A stretch of DNA of 6,970 bases from Oscillospiraceae bacterium (GTDB lineage Bacteria > Bacillota > Clostridia > Oscillospirales > Ruminococcaceae). The notes beneath the pieces are model-generated. The model was not told where the DNA came from. It saw only the letters and a program-made list of their open reading frames with translations, and ran no database searches. The DNA lies in NCBI GenBank assembly GCA_016297675.1, contig JAEDGE010000104.1, positions 1 to 6,970 on the forward strand. The letters run 5' to 3'. Shown here in pieces: positions 1 to 4,859 of the stretch. How positions within the stretch are numbered: the stretch's first letter is position 1; each line of letters starts with the position of its first letter. Both the position numbers and the translations under genes were made by a program.

Positions 1-324
1 CAGCATAGCAGGAATCTGTTCCGGCTTCAGATGGTTCTGTCCCTGCTGACGAATCACTGCCAGACGCACTGCTTCCACCAGTTTTGCCGGTTCTACATTT
101 CTGGGACAACGTTCCAGACAAGCAAAGCAGGAAAGGCATTTATAAATCGATTCAGACTGCATCAGGGTTTCGATGTCCCCTTTTTCTACCATATAGACGA
201 ACTGATGCGGATGGTATTCCATTGCATCATAAGAAGGGCATGTGGCAGAGCATTTTCCGCAACGCATACATTTCAGAGGATTGACACCGCTGGTACGCAG
301 CACCTGTTCTTTCAAATCAGCCAT
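1..324 (-). CDS. HdrC-like 4Fe-4S electron-transfer protein (3' end outside window)
   Basis: The first 108 residues are visible; the gene continues past the left edge. Two classical 4Fe-4S motifs are complete: C19-x2-C22-x2-C25-x3-C29-P and C63-x2-C66-x2-C69-x3-C73-P. This two-cluster ferredoxin layout with a short N-terminus is typical of the HdrC subunit of heterodisulfide reductases and of related iron-sulfur subunits. No signal peptide or membrane segment is seen, so a cytoplasmic electron carrier is likely. The ATG at 324 is chosen because AAGGAGGGG lies just upstream. It starts 12 bp after the stop of the HdrB-like gene, so the two are surely one operon and probably one complex, with HdrC passing electrons between the flavoprotein and HdrB. 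The real substrate is unknown: in bacteria such pairs serve HdrA-type bifurcating complexes as well as thiol- or quinone-linked fumarate reductases. Family call is firm; specific function is not. Confidence 0.88.
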   Translation of the reverse strand, partial: MADLKEQVLRTSGVNPLKCMRCGKCSATCPSYDAMEYHPHQFVYMVEKGDIETLMQSESIYKCLSCFACLERCPRNVEPAKLVEAVRLAVIRQQGQNHLKPEQIPAML

Positions 325-336
325 CTCGTCCCCTCC

Positions 337-1116
337 TTATTTCACACCCAGTGCTTCCGCCAGCAACTCAGTGAAATATACCACTGGCAGCTCGGAACCA
401 CTGTTCTTCTTGAGATTATACAAACAAAGCGGACAGGCTGTGATGACCATTTCTGCACCGAATTCCTTGGCACTGTCCATAACAGTTGTACTTCTGGAAA
501 CGGCAACGCTCTTTTCTTCCATGGTCATATAGCCACCACAGCACTCATTTCTCTGCGGATAGAGAACCGGTTCTGCACCAATCGCCCGAATGAAATCCTC
601 CAAAATTTTTGGATTTTCCGGATTATCCATCTGCATGACTTTACCCGGTCGCAGCAACAGACATCCATAGTAAGCGGCAATTTTCTTACCGGTCAGCGGA
701 TTTTTTACCGCAGCTGCCACTTTGTCAAAACCAACTTTATCCCGCAGCACTTCCAGATAATGCAATACTTCTGTTTCGCCGGTATAAGGCGTTTCCAGCT
801 TCATATAGTTATTTGCCTTCATCTGGATATCCTCATCCGTCTGCATATCATGATTGACCTGCTTGATCACATTATGACATGCAGAACAAAGCGTCACCAA
901 AGCCTGTCCTTTTTCTCTGGCAGAAACCAGTGCACGCACGGAAGAGAGCTTTGTTGCTGTTTCATTTTTTGCCATTGGATATACACCGCCGCAGCACTGC
1001 CAGTCCGGAAGTTCTTCCAGCGTGAAGCCCAATGCTTCTGCACTGGCTCTTGCATACCGATCCAGCTCCTTTGCTTTGGTCTTCAGTGTACATCCTGGGA
1101 AATAACTGAATATCAT
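337..1116 (-). CDS. HdrB-like protein with two CCG cysteine-rich domains
   Basis: This 259-residue protein has both cysteine-rich (CCG) modules of heterodisulfide reductase subunit B. Module 1 is C9, C41-C42-G43, C77-x2-C80; module 2 is C152, C192-C193-G194, C228-x2-C231. All ten cysteines are present, and the spacings (31 residues from C9 to C41, 39 from C152 to C192) fit the family pattern. In characterised HdrB these modules hold two noncubane 4Fe-4S clusters that reduce a disulfide. Relatives include the SdhE/MfrE subunit of quinol:fumarate reductases and the C-terminal half of TfrB. The length is slightly below that of archaeal HdrB. The start at 1116 is preceded by GAAAGGTAG at a 7-nt gap. 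It lies between fumC (92 bp upstream, across a hairpin) and the HdrC-like gene (12 bp downstream). Bacteria lacking coenzyme M/B use such proteins on other acceptors, so the electron acceptor here cannot be named. Confidence 0.9.
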   Translation of the reverse strand: MIFSYFPGCTLKTKAKELDRYARASAEALGFTLEELPDWQCCGGVYPMAKNETATKLSSVRALVSAREKGQALVTLCSACHNVIKQVNHDMQTDEDIQMKANNYMKLETPYTGETEVLHYLEVLRDKVGFDKVAAAVKNPLTGKKIAAYYGCLLLRPGKVMQMDNPENPKILEDFIRAIGAEPVLYPQRNECCGGYMTMEEKSVAVSRSTTVMDSAKEFGAEMVITACPLCLYNLKKNSGSELPVVYFTELLAEALGVK

Positions 1117-1140
1117 AGCAAAACTACCTTTCTTTCAATT

Positions 1141-1183
1141 TTAAAACCTGCTTTTACAGCAAGAGAACAGGCTGCAAAAGCAG
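1141..1183 (-). terminator. Hairpin between fumC and hdrB-like gene: weak terminator or attenuator
   Basis: Arms at 1171-1183 and 1148-1160 form a 13-bp stem in the minus-strand RNA (one G-U pair, otherwise perfect) around a 10-nt loop. It starts about 25 nt after the fumC stop. It is followed by GUUUUAAAAUU, a short and interrupted U-run. It may end part of the transcripts after fumC, lowering hdrBC expression, or act as an RNA-processing or stability element. No separate promoter for hdrB was recognised in the 92-bp gap, which favours partial read-through. Confidence 0.6.
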
Positions 1184-1208
1184 ATCCTCTGTTATGCAAA
1201 CAACAGGC

Positions 1209-2585
1209 TCAGACCATCTGTTCCGGATGGAACACCTCATCAAAGCGTTCTGCTGTTAAGAAACCAAGGGAAACACAAGCTTCTTTCAAAGAGATATTTT
1301 CCTTGTAAGCCTTCTTTGCTGTCTTTGCCGCATTTTCATAACCAATATATGGATTCAATGCAGTTACCAGCATCAGAGAGTTATGCAGGTTATGATGCAT
1401 TTTTTCCTTGTTGGCACGAATACCACATGCACAGTGATCATTAAAAGATACAATTGCCTCTGCCAACAGCCGTGCGGACTGTAGGAAATTATACATGCAG
1501 ACCGGCATGAATACATTCAGTTCAAAGTTACCCTGAGAAGCTGCTATTCCAACCGCTACATCATTGCCCATCACCTGTACAGCCACCATCGTAACGGCTT
1601 CACACTGGGTCGGATTGACCTTCCCCGGCATGATCGAAGAGCCCGGCTCATTTTCCGGAATGAAAATCTCACCCAAACCGTCACGCGGACCGCTTGCCAA
1701 CCAGCGAACATCGTTGGCAATCTTCATCATATCTGCTGCCAGTGCCTTCAGTGCACCATGTGCAAATACCAGTTCATCCTTACTGGTCAATGCATGGAAT
1801 TTATTTTCTGCTGTACGAAATTCCTTGCCAGTAATCTCTGAAACAGCCTTTGCAACTGCCACATCAAAGCCCTTCGGGGTGTTCAAACCGGTTCCAACAG
1901 CAGTACCGCCGAGTGCCAGTGTCTTCAGATAAGGCAAAGCCGATTGCAGCATTTCCTTATCCCGTTCCAGTGTGCTTCTCCAGCCACTGATTTCCTGTGA
2001 AAAAGCAATTGGTGTTGCGTCCTGCAAATGTGTCCGTCCGCTCTTTACGATGCCTGCATTCTCTTCTTCCAGCCGCCGAAATGTTGCAACCAGTTTGTCA
2101 ATTGCCGGAATTACCTTATCCTCAATGGCAATGACAGCCGAGATGTGCATTGCTGTTGGGAATGTGTCATTGGAAGACTGGCTCATGTTGACATCGTCAT
2201 TTGGATGCAACAGTTTTTTGCCTGCAATTTCATTTCCACGGTTTGCGATGACTTCGTTGGCATTCATATTTGACTGCGTGCCACTGCCTGTCTGCCATAC
2301 AACCAGCGGAAAATGTGCATTCAAACTACCAGACATTACTTCATCACAGGCCTGAGAAATGGCTGACAGCTTTTCATCTGTCATTTTTTCCGGCTTCAGC
2401 GAATGATTTGCGATTGCAGCAGCCTTTTTGAGAATGCCAAATGCATGCGTAATTTCTCTTGGCATGGTTTCCAATCCAACACCAATCGGGAAATTCTGAC
2501 TGCTTCTTTGCGTCTGTGCTGCCCAGTACTTATCGGCTGGCACTTTCACCTCTCCCATGGAGTCATGTTCAATACGATATTCCAT
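1209..2585 (-). CDS. fumC: Class II fumarate hydratase (fumarase C)
   Basis: Fumarase interconverts fumarate and L-malate in the cytoplasm; the class II enzyme is an iron-free homotetramer. The 458-residue product matches the usual length of about 460. Family motifs in order: SGTQSNMNANEV (101-112), SSNDTFPTAMH (137-147), SGRTHLQDATPI (182-193, with catalytic-type His186), and the superfamily signature loop GSSIMPGKVN (315-324), which carries the catalytic serine. The TQ, SND and GSSIMPGKVNPTQCEA context is fumarase-like rather than aspartase- or argininosuccinate lyase-like, though aspartase is the closest alternative. The ATG at 2585 is chosen because AGGAGAGG lies just upstream and homologues begin near MEYRIEHDSMGE; the frame stays open for 25 more codons but without a ribosome site. 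It has its own promoter and long leader, and leads into the HdrB/HdrC-like genes, suggesting a fumarate-linked redox role, perhaps the reductive TCA branch toward succinate. Confidence 0.95.
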   Translation of the reverse strand: MEYRIEHDSMGEVKVPADKYWAAQTQRSSQNFPIGVGLETMPREITHAFGILKKAAAIANHSLKPEKMTDEKLSAISQACDEVMSGSLNAHFPLVVWQTGSGTQSNMNANEVIANRGNEIAGKKLLHPNDDVNMSQSSNDTFPTAMHISAVIAIEDKVIPAIDKLVATFRRLEEENAGIVKSGRTHLQDATPIAFSQEISGWRSTLERDKEMLQSALPYLKTLALGGTAVGTGLNTPKGFDVAVAKAVSEITGKEFRTAENKFHALTSKDELVFAHGALKALAADMMKIANDVRWLASGPRDGLGEIFIPENEPGSSIMPGKVNPTQCEAVTMVAVQVMGNDVAVGIAASQGNFELNVFMPVCMYNFLQSARLLAEAIVSFNDHCACGIRANKEKMHHNLHNSLMLVTALNPYIGYENAAKTAKKAYKENISLKEACVSLGFLTAERFDEVFHPEQMV

Positions 2586-2710
2586 AGTTCCTCTCCTAAT
2601 TTTGTTTGTGCTTTTTATGAAAAGCAATAGAATGTCATGCGATTTGAATTCATCCGGCAACCCTGCTTCAATCCGTGCAATGCACGAAAGCTGCCGATTC
2701 TTTCACACTA
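2586..2710 (-). promoter_or_regulatory. Structured 5' leader of fumC
   Basis: From the predicted start near 2710 to the fumC ATG there are about 125 nt, long for a simple leader. Bases 2654-2697 can fold: outer arms 2690-2697 and 2654-2661 pair over 8 bp (two G-U pairs), enclosing the palindrome CGTGCA-A-TGCACG (2674-2686). An alternative pairing of GCUUU with GAAGC inside the same stretch is also possible. It matches no riboswitch class I recognise, and no terminator follows it before the ribosome site. Pairing was judged by eye. Confidence 0.4.
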
Positions 2711-2716
2711 TTTGTT

Positions 2717-2745
2717 ATTATATCATATCTCGTGCCGTTGTTCAA
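2717..2745 (-). promoter_or_regulatory. fumC operon promoter (sigma-A type, extended -10)
   Basis: The minus strand carries TTGAAC (2745-2740), a 17-bp spacer and a perfect TATAAT (2722-2717) preceded by TGA, an extended -10. The predicted start is near 2710. It is the strongest promoter-like match upstream of fumC and probably drives fumC and at least part of hdrB/hdrC transcription. Confidence 0.8.
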
Positions 2746-2796
2746 GCAATTTGATGTAAATTATTTTTTTCTGTAAGTGTAAACAGAAAAAAGATG

Positions 2797-2822
2797 AAAA
2801 AAGAAAGTCCTGCCCCGTCTTT
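2797..2822 (-). terminator. Possible weak terminator after GNAT gene
   Basis: In minus-strand RNA, AAAG pairs with CUUU around a G-rich loop, followed by C and six U, then another U6 run a little further on. The stem is short (4 bp plus one inner pair across a mismatch), so efficiency is doubtful. It lies about 80 nt after the GNAT stop and before the fumC promoter, which is where a terminator is expected. Confidence 0.35.
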
Positions 2823-2904
2823 GATAAATTTTTCACAAGGCTGCAAATTGTATTTTTATCTGCTGCCGGAAAAGCGGGAAACTGTTTCGAAAACAAGATG
2901 CATT

Positions 2905-3399
2905 TTAAAGCGAAAAACGATAGATAAAATCGTCCATCACAAAGCCATTTCCAATATCTATCACCTGTTCCTGAATCCGCTGCATACCCAAATGCTCATA
3001 GACAGCAATGGCCTGCTGATTGTGACGATTTACTGTAAGCCAAATGCTGCTACAGCCCTGATCCAATGCTTTTTCCCGAATAAATTGAAAAGCTTGCGAT
3101 GCATATCCTCTCCCTCGCTGTTCCTTTGTTAAATACAGCTTAGACAAGAACATTGTACCATCTTTTTGCTTACAAATTCCAAAATATCCGATCAATTCCA
3201 TATCATTGATAATAAAATAATAATGATATCCCTCTTGAATTTGTTCTGTGATAGCGGAAACAGATTGAAACTTTTCTACCATATAAGTAATTTGTTCTTT
3301 TGATAATACTTCTACAAAATATTCATTCCAAATTTGACTTGCCAGTTCTGCCAGCTGTTGAATTTGCTCTTCTTTTTTTACAGAACGAATGATAAGCAC
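2905..3399 (-). CDS. GNAT-family N-acetyltransferase
   Basis: The 164-residue product is a single-domain GNAT enzyme, transferring an acetyl group from acetyl-CoA to an amine of unknown identity. Visible landmarks: an acidic/amphipathic N-terminal helix region (8-46), the central strand LSKLYL (85-90) leading into the pyrophosphate-binding loop Q94-R-G-R-G-Y-A100, and the motif-B part LTVNRHNQQAIAVYEHLGM (121-139), a typical N-x(5-6)-A-x-x-x-Y-E-x-x-G-F/M ending. No membrane segment. A GTG start at 3399 is chosen because AAAGGTGG lies 7 nt upstream and the protein then begins MLIIRSVKK, as GNAT proteins do. The frame stays open another 44 codons, but that extension would run through this gene's own promoter. 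It is transcribed from its own promoter; neighbours give no clue to the substrate. Relatives act on polyamines, antibiotics, amino acids or protein N-termini, and none can be preferred. Confidence 0.88.
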   Translation of the reverse strand: MLIIRSVKKEEQIQQLAELASQIWNEYFVEVLSKEQITYMVEKFQSVSAITEQIQEGYHYYFIINDMELIGYFGICKQKDGTMFLSKLYLTKEQRGRGYASQAFQFIREKALDQGCSSIWLTVNRHNQQAIAVYEHLGMQRIQEQVIDIGNGFVMDDFIYRFSL

Positions 3400-3406
3400 A
3401 TTGAAC

Positions 3407-3414
3407 CCACCTTT
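3407..3414 (-). promoter_or_regulatory. Ribosome binding site fixing the GTG start of the GNAT gene
   Basis: AAAGGTGG on the minus strand stands 7 nt before the GTG at 3399. No comparable site precedes the upstream in-frame ATG codons, so it decides the start. Confidence 0.75.
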
Positions 3415-3449
3415 CCTGCATAATGCCATGTGACTGTGAAATTCTCCAA

Positions 3450-3464
3450 AATCCAATTTGGATT
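3450..3464. promoter_or_regulatory. Palindrome at the GNAT transcription start (operator candidate)
   Basis: AATCCAA and TTGGATT form perfect 7-bp arms around one central base, located just after the predicted start (about +2 to +16). The position suits a repressor operator; in RNA it could also form a short hairpin. No matching regulator was identified in the window. Confidence 0.4.
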
Positions 3465-3472
3465 CGTTTTTT

Positions 3473-3501
3473 ATTATAGCATATTGCAACAAAAAAAGCA
3501 A
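3473..3501 (-). promoter_or_regulatory. Promoter of the GNAT gene (extended -10)
   Basis: The minus strand shows TTGCTT (3501-3496), a 17-bp spacer and TATAAT (3478-3473) preceded by TGC. The -10 box is perfect; the -35 box is weak. The predicted start is near 3466, giving a leader of about 67 nt. The -35 box lies inside the 3' arm and U-tract of the PAP2 terminator. Confidence 0.7.
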
Positions 3502-3529
3502 GCGGAATCCGATACAGATCACCGCCTGC
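3491..3529 (-). terminator. Intrinsic terminator of the PAP2 gene
   Basis: Minus-strand RNA GCAGGCGG (3529-3522) pairs with CCGCUUGC (3505-3498) through 8 bp with one G-U pair; an inner AUC/GAU can extend the helix. Seven U follow directly. It lies 57 nt after the PAP2 stop. This is the clearest rho-independent terminator in the window. Confidence 0.85.
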
Positions 3530-3585
3530 AATAAAATGTAACTTTTTCACAAAAAAATGTCTATTTTTATCTAAAAATATAAAAT

Positions 3586-4128
3586 TCAGATAAAACGATA
3601 CATAATATAAGGTGCAAAATACTCTGCTGTAATTGCACAAACGCTACCAATCAGCATACCACCTAAAATATCTGTTGGATAGTGGACTCCAAGATACATT
3701 CGCGACCAGACAATACACAATCCGATTCCCATACACGGAATTCCAATCCAGAATGGCAAATGCAACAGTAACAGCAAACCGGCAGAAACAGAACTGGTAG
3801 TATGTCCAGATGGAAATGACCAGTCTCGCTGTGGCGGTAAAAGTGCTTCTAACTGCGGGATAGTCTCATAGGGCCGCTTCCGTTTTACGGTATTTTTTAA
3901 CAGCAAGTTTGTGATAAAAATACCAAATAACTGCGCCATCAGAACTGTTGCTGCCAATATACGCCCAGAACGAAATACTAAGAGAAACACAGAAATCAAC
4001 AGCCAAATCATCCCACCATTTCCAAGCATCGTAATTCGCTTCATCCACCTTGTCAGTCTTTCTGTACGCAAATGTTCTTGTATCCACAATAAAAACTGAG
4101 ATTCCCATCGCATATAGAATGCTGTCAT
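3586..4128 (-). CDS. Membrane PAP2-family phosphatase
   Basis: The 180-residue integral membrane protein carries the full PAP2 phosphatase signature: K78-x6-R85-P86, P106-S-G-H109, and S142-R143-x5-H149-x3-D153. The two histidines and the arginine/lysine residues form the active site, with a phospho-histidine intermediate expected. Hydrophobic segments lie around 40-52, 57-77, 115-135, 132-141 and 155-170. Such proteins dephosphorylate lipid phosphates; bacterial targets include undecaprenyl pyrophosphate (BcrC-like) and phosphatidylglycerol phosphate, and sequence alone does not decide. The ATG at 4128 is chosen because AAAGGACAGGTG ends 7 nt before it; an upstream in-frame ATG at 4167 lacks such a site. 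It is monocistronic, with its own promoter and terminator, and divergent from a GntR/ABC operon. The BcrABC analogy suggests, but does not prove, a role in recycling the cell-wall lipid carrier. Confidence 0.92.
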   Translation of the reverse strand: MTAFYMRWESQFLLWIQEHLRTERLTRWMKRITMLGNGGMIWLLISVFLLVFRSGRILAATVLMAQLFGIFITNLLLKNTVKRKRPYETIPQLEALLPPQRDWSFPSGHTTSSVSAGLLLLLHLPFWIGIPCMGIGLCIVWSRMYLGVHYPTDILGGMLIGSVCAITAEYFAPYIMYRFI

Positions 4129-4182
4129 ATTGATACACCTGTCCTTTCTTTTCTCCATTTCTCCCACTGCTATTCCCTTTTT

Positions 4183-4211
4183 ATCATATCATAAAATTGA
4201 TGAAAGTACAA
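4183..4211 (-). promoter_or_regulatory. Promoter of the PAP2 gene (extended -10)
   Basis: The minus strand shows TTGTAC (4211-4206), a 17-bp spacer and TATGAT (4188-4183) preceded by TGA. The predicted start near 4176 leaves a leader of about 48 nt. Confidence 0.7.
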
Positions 4212-4389
4212 GAAAAGAATGCAGAAAGTTTGATGAAAAGTGTGCTATCTCTTTTATGAAACGTAGATCCTACAATACAAGTCGGAGAAAAATTCTCTTA
4301 AAATCCATCCTGTTCACCAGAATTTTGTAATATTTTCCTATTATTCAGCATTATTTTTCGTTTATTTTGCACAAAAATCGAAAAAGCAC

Positions 4390-4418
4390 TTGACAAACCA
4401 TGCCGCATGTGTTAGCAT
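4390..4418 (+). promoter_or_regulatory. Promoter of the GntR-ABC operon
   Basis: A perfect -35 box TTGACA (4390-4395) is followed by a 17-bp spacer and TAGCAT (4413-4418), a 4/6 match to the -10 consensus. The predicted start is near 4424-4426. The -10 box lies within a half-site of the operator, so regulator binding should block RNA polymerase. Confidence 0.72.
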
Positions 4419-4447
4419 ATATGTGTTGCATCACACATGCAACACAT
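4407..4447. promoter_or_regulatory. Operator: perfect inverted repeat plus a third half-site
   Basis: ATGTGTTGCAT (4421-4431) and ATGCAACACAT (4437-4447) are perfect 11-bp arms around CACAC. A further direct copy with one inserted base, ATGTGTTAGCAT, sits at 4407-4418 over the -10 box. The repeat covers the predicted transcription start of the operon encoding a GntR dimer, so it is the likely site of autorepression. YtrA-type regulators are known to bind GTGT...ACAC inverted repeats, consistent with the arm ends here. In RNA the same arms form a 5'-terminal hairpin that might stabilise the message. Confidence 0.72.
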
Positions 4448-4463
4448 GAAACGCCTGAAGAAA

Positions 4464-4472
4464 AGAGGTGAT
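4464..4472 (+). promoter_or_regulatory. Ribosome binding site fixing the GTG start of the GntR gene
   Basis: AGAGGTGAT is a near-complete match to the anti-Shine-Dalgarno sequence, with 7 nt between GAGG and the GTG at 4476. The in-frame ATG at 4437 lies inside the operator and has no such site. Confidence 0.75.
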
Positions 4473-4475
4473 ACT

Positions 4476-4859
4476 GTGTTTCAGATTGATTCCATGTCCC
4501 GAAAACCGGTTTATGAGCAGATTATTGAACAGGTAGAAGCATTTTTGCTAAATGACGTTCTGCGTGCCGGCGATCAAATTCCATCTGTACGAAACGTCAC
4601 CATGCAGCACGCTATCAATCCAAGAACTGTACTGAAAGCCTACAATGATCTGGATGCAAGAGGGTTAATCCGTTCCGTACCGGGAAAAGGATATTTTGTC
4701 TGCGAGGAGGCGAAACAGATCTTGAATCAACGGCATATGGAACGATTACAGGAGTTAAAGAAAATGCTGGAGGAAATGGCATTGGCAGGGGTACCACTGG
4801 AACTGGTACAATCTTGTGTGCAGGAAGCCTATACACCAAAAAAGGAGGAGAAATCATGA
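4476..4859 (+). CDS. GntR-family transcriptional regulator, YtrA subfamily
   Basis: This 127-residue DNA-binding protein has the N-terminal GntR winged helix: PVYEQIIEQVEAFLLNDVLRAGDQIPSVR-type helix 1 and turn, a recognition-helix region around INPRTVLKAYNDLDARGLI, and the wing G-x-G-Y-F-V (PGKGYFV). Only about 45 residues follow, forming a helical, charged tail (HMERLQELKKMLEEMA) that probably mediates dimerisation. There is no room for a ligand-binding FadR, UTRA or aminotransferase domain, which defines the YtrA type. Such proteins usually repress the ABC transporter operon they belong to. The GTG at 4476 is chosen from its ribosome site. Its stop overlaps the ATPase start as ATGA, so translation is coupled. 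The perfect inverted repeat just upstream is its likely operator. The inducing signal is unknown; in relatives it is often cell-envelope stress. Confidence 0.93.
   Translation: MFQIDSMSRKPVYEQIIEQVEAFLLNDVLRAGDQIPSVRNVTMQHAINPRTVLKAYNDLDARGLIRSVPGKGYFVCEEAKQILNQRHMERLQELKKMLEEMALAGVPLELVQSCVQEAYTPKKEEKS

Larger units (their letters stand above)
2586..2904. other. Intergenic region between GNAT gene and fumC (319 bp)
   Basis: This gap holds, in minus-strand order, a weak terminator for the GNAT gene (2797-2822), an AT-rich inverted repeat (2765-2792, arms TTTTTTCTGT and ACAGAAAAAA around 8 nt), the fumC promoter (2717-2745) and the fumC leader. The A/T-rich stretch directly upstream of the -35 box could act as an UP element. 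No convincing coding sequence is seen on either strand. Confidence 0.6.
4129..4475. other. Divergent intergenic region between PAP2 gene and GntR operon (347 bp)
   Basis: It contains the PAP2 promoter near one end (4183-4211) and the GntR-operon promoter and operator near the other (4390-4447). The middle (about 4212-4389) is AT-rich with only a small palindrome (GAGAA-AAA-TTCTC near 4290); no gene, terminator or RNA was recognised. A 66-codon open frame starting at 4130 has no ribosome site or family resemblance. Confidence 0.6.

Noticed and set aside
31..1308. 425-codon open frame on the plus strand opposite the HdrB/HdrC-like genes
   Set aside because: It lies antisense to two genes with complete cysteine motifs and ribosome sites; its own product is rich in Cys, His and Phe without any domain, as expected of an antisense shadow.
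1564..2355. Two plus-strand frames (1564-1932 and 1972-2355) opposite fumC
   Set aside because: They are antisense to a well-conserved enzyme and show no ribosome site or domain.
2586..2660. 25-codon N-terminal extension of fumC from an upstream ATG
   Set aside because: No ribosome site precedes it, the extension resembles no fumarase N-terminus, and AGGAGAGG sits right before the ATG at 2585.
2765..2792. The AT-rich inverted repeat as a bidirectional terminator
   Set aside because: Only 4 of the 10 stem positions are outside the A/T run and the minus-strand RNA is followed by A residues, not U.
3400..3531. 44-codon upstream extension of the GNAT gene
   Set aside because: It would span the PAP2 terminator and the GNAT promoter and palindrome, and the GTG at 3399 has a good ribosome site.
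4129..4167. Upstream ATG for the PAP2 gene
   Set aside because: The 13 added residues are highly charged and lack a ribosome site, while the ATG at 4128 has one at 7 nt.
4437..4475. ATG at 4437 as start of the GntR gene
   Set aside because: It falls within the right arm of the operator with no Shine-Dalgarno sequence; the GTG at 4476 has AGAGGTGAT.
4814..4855. Upstream ATG for the ABC ATPase
   Set aside because: It lies inside the regulator gene and the standard ABC N-terminus MILANNLTKRF starts at 4856 behind AGGAGG.
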